From: DRTC01 sp964521025
Lineage (GTDB): Bacteria > Cloacimonadota > Cloacimonadia > Cloacimonadales > TCS61
Direction: 5' to 3'
Assembly: GCA_964521025.1 (NCBI GenBank)
Contig: CAZFPK010000055.1
Location: 1 to 19,874, forward strand
DNA length: 19,874 nucleotides
Shown here piece by piece: positions 15,801-19,874 of the stretch. Within the stretch, counting starts at the first letter, position 1. Every line of letters starts with the position of its first letter. The position numbers were made by a program, and so were the translations under genes. The notes under the pieces are model-generated. The model did not search any database. It was not told the origin of the DNA and saw only the letters and a list, made by a program, of their open reading frames with translations.

Positions 15801-16677
15801 TCCGGGATATTGTTATGATGGTGGAATCGTGGAAATCTATTTCAATGATGAATGGCAGACTATCGAACCTGTCGGAGGATATCCATACTTAACAAGAGGA
15901 GATAATAATCCTCCTTTTGCTCAAGATACACCTGTTTATTCCGGCAATATTAACTGGGAAAGAGCGTTTTTCAGTTTGGAAGGTTTTTCTGGTACAGCCA
16001 AATTCAGATTCGTTTTCGGCTCTGACGGCGGTTTAACAATGGAAGGCTGGTATATCGATGATATCGCCATTATCGGAGCAGATGCCATGCTCGAACCTCC
16101 TTCCGACCTGATTGCGGAAAGTAATGAACCTGTCGGAATTTTATTGAACTGGAATGCTCCCGAAGAAACTCCCGACAGTTATAACATCTACCGGAGAGAC
16201 GATCTTTTTGAACCATATTCATTTTTAACAGGAACCCCATATACAACATATCTCGATGGAAATATTTCTGCCGGAATAACTTATTATTATGTTGTAACTG
16301 CGGTTTATCCCGAAGGTGAAAGTCCTTTTAGTAATCCGTCTCAAGCATCCTGTGAAAATGTCGGGATCGAGGAAAATGAACCGGAAGCGTTTACTACTGA
16401 ACTTTTGCAGAATTATCCGAATCCTTTCAATCCATCCACTACGATTTCTTTTTCCGTAACACAAACGTCCTCGTTTGTGACTCTGGATATATTCAATCTC
16501 AAAGGACAAAAAGTAAAAACTCTCGTAAATGAAAAATTGGATTCCGGTTTTCATTCCTATACCTGGTATGGAAATGATAATTCCGGAAAAAAAGTTTCCA
16601 GCGGGATTTATTTCTACCGTTTGAAAACCGGGAATGGGAAATTTTCCAGTACGAAGAAGATGATTTTAATGAAATAA
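12802..16677 (+). CDS. Gingipain-like C25 cysteine peptidase with T9SS-type sorting domain
   Basis: This is a 1291-aa secreted protein. Residues 1-19 are a signal peptide and about 20-210 a propeptide. The C25 catalytic domain runs from YDLLLITNNAL (about 215) to NLFGDPSLDIW (about 595), with the likely catalytic His451 in NHLGHSS and Cys487 in YSQGCYNGSFD. Then come an Ig-like domain (to about 690), two CARDB-like beta domains (about 690-920, both with NGxxxxGE), and a jelly-roll/MAM-like domain (about 923-1090, ending GWYIDDIAIIG). An FN3 domain (about 1096-1185, LNWNAPEETPDSYNIYRR) precedes the sorting domain (about 1195-1291, QNYPNPFNPSTTISF...SSGIYFYRLKTG). It should be exported by Sec, cross the outer membrane by the type IX system and be attached or released there as a protein- or peptide-degrading enzyme. 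AAAGGAG precedes the ATG. Codons for VTQTSSFVT contain a 20-bp palindrome. Confidence 0.92.
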   Translation: MKKILFIVMFGLMFSLLFTEIITYNFDKPQVKTKAGLTELIYEECQNLGQEGDPLLPYFSTNVLLSQNQELESIKILSKNYYSETENIKIKPASRQFPISQKVENYRVIPDPEIYYSSNPYPENIIGNSNTHFMNGHSIASFTICPIEYIPTENQVKFLEDITLEIQTTISPGSSELENFLKNSTKIQNKIVNLVDNPEKINSYNYPTLERDEEYDLLLITNNALLPAFENYIDFKESTGFYVVTETTENIFSNYIGQDEQEQIRNCIIDYYTNHGISYVILGGDSSPNNPSDDIVPHRGFRVMNEDDLPSDMYYSNLDGNWNNDGDNNWGELGEMDLYAELDIGRICVDSATEIQNFTNKLIMYQNSPVTDDIEKTLMIGEELNDDPWTFGGDYKDEIADGGTYNGYTTTGISENFSISYLYDRDMNWTKYDAFDQFNVTGINLLNHLGHSSPTYNMKMDNYDLTTTNFTNDGITRGFVIGYSQGCYNGSFDNWDFNGYYGEDCFAEKLTTLETGEVACIANSRYGWYHPGGTNSSSQYYDRQFYDAIFGQDIFEIGEVNRYSHELDVSLMEIDEYMRWVAYQTNLFGDPSLDIWTEQPTDFENVIYPPVIDLGTETVLIEIGIQGARIGITKDGDLIGAGLTDEFGTVEIIFDEILTEPAELNLSIIAHNKNRFEATIEVFAGAGPFLAIEEIQIDDAAGNDNGMIDHGETIDFLVGLQNYGSEEATNISAAINSGNEFITIFNNTSNYENIQPDETGFGLEPFQIEVSPFCPDNESIVFEIVVISNELEWNYNFFLTSNSPILTIDNYTLEDENNNGRLEPGETVILDICLINNGNGVADNISGLLYCDDEYITINDNSSQIPTLSGEGFSYFETPFIFTVQEECPVIHSFLLNLVINEELGYYNLLQIDLNVGFNDNVEYGENGWTHYDLNAGDDQWHQTEYNSHSATHSWKVGGTNGNDYENNLLCALETPEMEINEDYYLTFYHWLEAEISSSYPGYCYDGGIVEIYFNDEWQTIEPVGGYPYLTRGDNNPPFAQDTPVYSGNINWERAFFSLEGFSGTAKFRFVFGSDGGLTMEGWYIDDIAIIGADAMLEPPSDLIAESNEPVGILLNWNAPEETPDSYNIYRRDDLFEPYSFLTGTPYTTYLDGNISAGITYYYVVTAVYPEGESPFSNPSQASCENVGIEENEPEAFTTELLQNYPNPFNPSTTISFSVTQTSSFVTLDIFNLKGQKVKTLVNEKLDSGFHSYTWYGNDNSGKKVSSGIYFYRLKTGNGKFSSTKKMILMK
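16456..16479 (+). repeat. GTAA-headed 20-bp palindrome inside the C25 peptidase sorting domain
   Basis: GTAA is followed by CACAAACGTCCTCGTTTGTG (16460-16479), with 8-bp arms and the loop TCCT. It has the same layout as hairpin A of the array at 8508-9020. It encodes part of SVTQTSSFVTL. The same 24 bases recur at 19586-19609 in another gene. Confidence 0.8.
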
Positions 16678-16682
16678 AAGAG

Positions 16683-16710
16683 TGTCATCCTGAGCGTAGT
16701 CGAAGGATGA
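16683..16710. repeat. 28-bp interspersed palindromic repeat, copy 2
   Basis: This is the reverse complement of the copy at 4295-4322 with one mismatch. It lies 5 bases after the stop of the C25 peptidase gene and can fold with 7-bp arms. Confidence 0.6.
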
Positions 16711-16740
16711 TAACTTGTTTATAATGATTTGAAACATTAG

Positions 16741-16776
16741 AAAAAATCCCCGTTCATTAATAGCGGGGATTTTTTT
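16741..16776 (+). terminator. Rho-independent terminator after the C25 peptidase gene
   Basis: The stem ATCCCCG (16746-16752) pairs with CGGGGAT (16764-16770), extended by an A tract on the left and followed by a run of T. It is placed 64 bases after the stop codon and should end the peptidase transcript. Confidence 0.8.
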
Positions 16777-17242
16777 CATAAAAAATAAAAATTTTCCTTG
16801 CATCTTTTTTTTCGCTTTGAAATTTTGACGACGGGTAGAGAAAAAGGAAAATAAATGAAGAAAATTAAACGGTTTATCAATAATTTCATGATTTATATCC
16901 TTACCCCCCCATTCCATAACTCTTTATAAACAAACAAGTTACGCTTTCTCCCAGAACACAGCAATTATTCCGGCGAGTATTTTCTGATGATCGCTGGAAT
17001 AAAATTAAATATCACAAAAGGAATTTGGCAGAATAAATTCATCAGGATGATTTCCTCTTTATAAAATTTCCCGGTTAGAGAGGATTCGGCAACCATAAAA
17101 AAATAAAATGGTTTAGAGTGGAATTTAGGGGAAGGCTTCTTGCTTGTCAGGATGTAGTTTTGAAACAAAGTCCGACTTTATCCCATCGGGTGAGGAGGAA
17201 ATGTGGAGATGGGAGAAAAAATTTTAAAAAGAGGAAAGTAAA
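16777..17242. other. Gene-poor spacer of about 465 bases
   Basis: No convincing gene is present. A 24-codon frame at 16855-16929 (MKKIKRFINNFMIYILTPPFHNSL) has an AAGGAAA site 6 bases upstream of its ATG and includes a run of seven C. On the minus strand near 16935-17000 a short frame ends HQKILAGIIAVFWEKA, which reads like the end of a decayed protein gene but is closed upstream by a stop. CCCATC (about 17182) can pair with GATGGG (about 17208) just before the next gene. Confidence 0.4.
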
Positions 17243-17608
17243 ATGTTCATAAAGAAAAGCACGATAATTATTGCCGTAATGGCAATTATGTTGATAAGTA
17301 GTGTTGCTTTGAATGCAGCATACTATCATGTTCATGTTACCTCGAATCATATTGGAACTGGTTTTGTTTGGTTAGAAGATGAAGAAACCGGAGTTGAATA
17401 TGATAGGCAGCCTGTAGAATTTATAAATGGTACAATACACCCACCACCACTTGTTGCACCTGATGGGATAGCTGTTGACGCCCATGCTGAAGGATGGTAT
17501 CATTTAGAATATGACCATGATTGGGATGATGCACAACCTTTTGGTAATACAAATTTGTTCTTGGATCTAAAACCATTTGACCCAGAGAAAACACCGGCAA
17601 CCTATTAA
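17243..17608 (+). CDS. Small secreted protein of unknown function
   Basis: The protein is 121 aa with a clear signal peptide (MFIKKSTIIIAVMAIMLISSVALNA, cleavage likely after NAA). The mature part of about 95 aa is acidic and aromatic, with several His residues (YYHVHVTSNH, AHAEGWYHLEYDHDW). It probably forms a small beta domain with a strand pattern like YYHVHVTSNHIGTGFVWLED. It has no sorting domain, no lipobox and no cysteine, so it may remain in the periplasm or be released. AGAGGAAAG precedes the ATG. It lies 60 bases upstream of the next secreted-protein gene on the same strand and is likely co-transcribed with it. I recognise no family. Confidence 0.7.
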   Translation: MFIKKSTIIIAVMAIMLISSVALNAAYYHVHVTSNHIGTGFVWLEDEETGVEYDRQPVEFINGTIHPPPLVAPDGIAVDAHAEGWYHLEYDHDWDDAQPFGNTNLFLDLKPFDPEKTPATY

Positions 17609-17618
17609 AACTAAAATA

Positions 17619-17648
17619 GATGAGAGCAGTTATCTTGCTGCTCTCATC
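17619..17648 (+). promoter_or_regulatory. Strong hairpin between the two secreted-protein genes
   Basis: GATGAGAGCAG (17619-17629) pairs perfectly with CTGCTCTCATC (17638-17648) around an 8-base loop. No T run follows, so it is not a standard terminator. It begins 11 bases after the first stop and ends about 20 bases before the next ATG. It could stabilise the upstream message, reduce expression of the second gene, or end transcription partially. Confidence 0.65.
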
Positions 17649-17668
17649 CTGCTAAAATCGGAGGAAAA

Positions 17669-19807
17669 ATGAAAAGAGAAATTAATGTAATCATTATGTT
17701 TTTCATTATATGTTTCTTATCTGCAAATACAGATGTAAACAAGAATTTTCAATTTAATCATAATGATCATCTTTACATTGGTGAATCAAAGCAACCTTAT
17801 GTATTAATGTCCCATAAAGATTTAATTGTTAAGATTAATGCGAATAAAGAAAGAGAGATAATTTATGAAAATCTGCAAAGATCAGCAGGAATAAATAACA
17901 CACGAAACACGCTACTACGATTGTACTTCAATCAAGATCAACCCGGTTTTGTGATCCTTGATGAAAATAATGTCTTTGGTGATCATGATGCTATTTGGAT
18001 AAATGAAACAACTGCTGAAATATCTGTCCCTGAAGGGATCTACAAAATATGTACTCATTTTTATGTCGATTCATTTTGGAGGTTAGTAATTAATTCCGAT
18101 GTCGATCTTACTTCGGGAGGAGTTGTAGAAGTGTTCATAGAACATAACCAAGCCTGTTATCTTCTCGAACATAATGGTGTGGATATTTATAATGAACCTT
18201 TTGATATTAGTGATAAATACTATGCAAATTTTCGTTTTCATTTTCTTGAGCATCCTTTTTTCCTGGGTTTCATCAATTTTACTAATCGAATGTTCACTTC
18301 AGGATTCTCTGAAGATATTGTCTTTGTAGCTGGGGAACTAAAACATGATGAAGATTCGATTTATATAACCCAACATGGTCCATTTTTGGAGATCGATTCC
18401 GACTTATCTTTTTCTAACGAATCCGTCGAATATTCTCAGCAGCAACTAACTTTGGATATTCCAGCAAGTATAGCAAATCCAAAAATAGCTCTTGCAAATA
18501 TGTACTGGAGCGATACTGGTGAAGGTTTCTTTTTTTATTGGGGAATTTGTGTAGAAAATTATCTTTTGGAGTGTAACGATGACCAGTGGATTGCAGATTT
18601 ATATATGATGAATAATGTATATACCGCTACCGGTAATACAACTGAAATTTGTGTATGTTCTCTGGAGGATGAACTCTTTATAGATAATTATTTTACTTCT
18701 CCATTTCATTGTATAGACGGAAGTATTGGAAGTTTTTTAAATTTTGTTCCTACAATTGTCGATTATCTTTCACCAGACGGAGAACAATTATTTTTTGGTC
18801 AATCACCGCTTTTTATAAAATCTTTTCATACTTACGATGACAATTTATTTTGTCCATACATAAGCATCTACGGATACAATAATGAAGCTCGTGATGACGA
18901 TAGGCGCAATTCATTATTTTCACTTTTTGATGCTAACGGATATCTTTTTGCAGAAGGAGAATTACCGGATTTGTGGGATTTTTATTTACCTCCGGATGAA
19001 TATACTCTTGTGGTGGAAAATACGAATTTTAGTCTGAAAGGATTAGATGGAACAAGTAGATTAATAAATGTTTTCGATTCGAGTCTTGAAATGCCAAATC
19101 CTCCTTATATAAATGCTTTTCAGATCCGTAATGAAGATGGAAAACCGGTCAATCAACTCGGACATAATGAAAGTTCTTCTCTTTTGATCTCGATCGCAGA
19201 TAGCGAATTGATCGGTAATGAGTATGTTTATTTTCCTGTTATTACCGATTCTGTTAAAGCTTTTTATAAAGAACATTATGCAGAAACCTGGTCTGAATTG
19301 GATGTTGAATTCATTCATGATTATGATGATTATCATACCTGGACTTTCGGAAAAGTTTTTTCAGCAGATCTTTCGGATCTAACCGCGATAGATTCGGTTG
19401 CTTATGATTTGAAGATCAGCACCAAAGATGTAGAAGAAAATTATACTGTATTCACACTTGAGCCTGCTTTTACTGTAGGAGATTTTGATGCTACTTCCAT
19501 TTCCGATAATGAGATAATCCTGGAGAATTATCAGTTATCTCACTATCCAAATCCGTTCAATCCTTCGACAACAATTTCATTTTCTGTAACACAAACGTCC
19601 TCGTTTGTGACTCTTGAGATATATAATTTGAAAGGTCAAAAAGTAAAAACTCTTGTAAATGAAAGATTGGATTCCGGTTTGCATTCTTATACCTGGCACG
19701 GAAATGATAATTCCGGGAAAGCAGTTTCCAGCGGGATTTATTTCTACCGTTTGAAAACAGGGAACGGAAAGTTTACGAGTACGAAGAAGATGATCCTTAT
19801 GAAGTAA
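17669..19807 (+). CDS. Large secreted protein with T9SS-type sorting domain, unknown function
   Basis: This 712-aa protein has a signal peptide (MKREINVIIMFFIICFLSA) and GGAGGAAAA before the ATG. Residues about 20-615 are not recognised. They are beta-rich, acidic and aromatic, with strands such as IWINETTAEISVPEGIYKICTHFYVD and repeated Ig-like patterns, the last near TWTFGKVFSADLSDL. Residues about 618-712 are the type IX sorting domain (SHYPNPFNPSTTISF...SSGIYFYRLKTG), almost identical in DNA to that of the C25 peptidase. The region before the sorting domain shows no peptidase or lectin motif that I can name; adhesion or substrate binding is possible. It follows the small secreted protein and may work with it. 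The stop codon lies within the first copy of a 34-bp tandem repeat. Confidence 0.8.
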   Translation: MKREINVIIMFFIICFLSANTDVNKNFQFNHNDHLYIGESKQPYVLMSHKDLIVKINANKEREIIYENLQRSAGINNTRNTLLRLYFNQDQPGFVILDENNVFGDHDAIWINETTAEISVPEGIYKICTHFYVDSFWRLVINSDVDLTSGGVVEVFIEHNQACYLLEHNGVDIYNEPFDISDKYYANFRFHFLEHPFFLGFINFTNRMFTSGFSEDIVFVAGELKHDEDSIYITQHGPFLEIDSDLSFSNESVEYSQQQLTLDIPASIANPKIALANMYWSDTGEGFFFYWGICVENYLLECNDDQWIADLYMMNNVYTATGNTTEICVCSLEDELFIDNYFTSPFHCIDGSIGSFLNFVPTIVDYLSPDGEQLFFGQSPLFIKSFHTYDDNLFCPYISIYGYNNEARDDDRRNSLFSLFDANGYLFAEGELPDLWDFYLPPDEYTLVVENTNFSLKGLDGTSRLINVFDSSLEMPNPPYINAFQIRNEDGKPVNQLGHNESSSLLISIADSELIGNEYVYFPVITDSVKAFYKEHYAETWSELDVEFIHDYDDYHTWTFGKVFSADLSDLTAIDSVAYDLKISTKDVEENYTVFTLEPAFTVGDFDATSISDNEIILENYQLSHYPNPFNPSTTISFSVTQTSSFVTLEIYNLKGQKVKTLVNERLDSGLHSYTWHGNDNSGKAVSSGIYFYRLKTGNGKFTSTKKMILMK
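19586..19609 (+). repeat. GTAA-headed 20-bp palindrome inside the second sorting domain
   Basis: GTAA plus CACAAACGTCCTCGTTTGTG (19590-19609) is identical to 16456-16479 and encodes the same residues. Codons on both sides differ between the two genes at synonymous positions, while these 24 bases do not. Confidence 0.8.
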
Positions 19808-19874
19808 GAGAAGCAAGAAGAGTTTCTTCATTTAGAAGTAAGAGAAGCAAGAAGAGTTTCTTCATTTAGAAGTA
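19801..19874. repeat. 34-bp direct tandem repeat, at least two copies, running off the window
   Basis: Copies start at 19801 and 19835 and are identical; a third begins at 19869 and is cut by the window end. The unit starts GAAGTAAGAG, so GTAA of the first copy includes the stop codon of the secreted-protein gene (19805-19807). GAAGCAAGAAGAGTTTCTTC (19810-19829) is an imperfect 20-base palindrome placed as in the other GTAA hairpins. Confidence 0.85.

Noticed and set aside
16965..17168. 67-aa minus-strand frame in the spacer
   Set aside because: It lacks a ribosome site and recognisable sequence; it was left as possible decayed DNA.

Overview
The window looks like a chromosome segment of a low-GC, Gram-negative member of the FCB group, most likely Candidatus Cloacimonadota or a close relative. 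The reasons are three secreted proteins ending in the C-terminal sorting domain of the type IX secretion system (NYPNPFNPSTTISF type), a gingipain-like C25 peptidase, AT-rich codon use and a complete inner-to-outer-membrane efflux operon. The assignment is an inference from gene content; no ribosomal or other phylogenetic marker is present.

Layout. Positions 1-1100 hold a tiny leader-like ORF, a retropepsin-like protein, and a graveyard of remnants: a 52-codon in-frame fusion of a VapB-type start to a VapC (PIN) end, and a short relic of an RND transporter 3' end. Positions 1102-6824 carry, on the minus strand, a tripartite RND efflux operon in the order TolC-like channel, membrane fusion lipoprotein, RND permease. 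After a small unknown gene and a divergent intergenic region with four symmetrically placed hairpins comes a cytoplasmic GHL10-like putative glycoside hydrolase (7534-8511). Its stop codon runs into a tandem array of six ~86-bp units (8508-9020). Then follow a beta-helix secreted protein interrupted by an in-frame TGA (9032-11272), an AAA/DUF4143 ATPase (11351-12565), a large C25 peptidase with a sorting domain (12802-16677), a gene-poor spacer with a terminator, and a pair of secreted proteins (17243-17608 and 17669-19807). A 34-bp tandem repeat begins in the last stop codon and runs off the window.

The most striking signal is a family of ~20-bp palindromes of one design: a GTAA or GTAG head, then a hairpin usually bounded by CAC...GTG with a 4-base loop, often TCCT. 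They occur (a) as inverted pairs in the tandem array, like bacterial REP/BIME elements, (b) as a symmetric set of four at 7371-7524, and (c) inside the coding sequence of the sorting domains of two different secreted proteins, at the same codons. The stems differ between sites but remain paired, which points to a mobile or structurally selected element. No REP-associated transposase gene is visible in the window.

Functionally the region is mostly cell-envelope and secretome related: export of small molecules (efflux operon), secretion and surface attachment of proteins (sorting-domain genes), and possible polysaccharide metabolism (GHL10-like protein).
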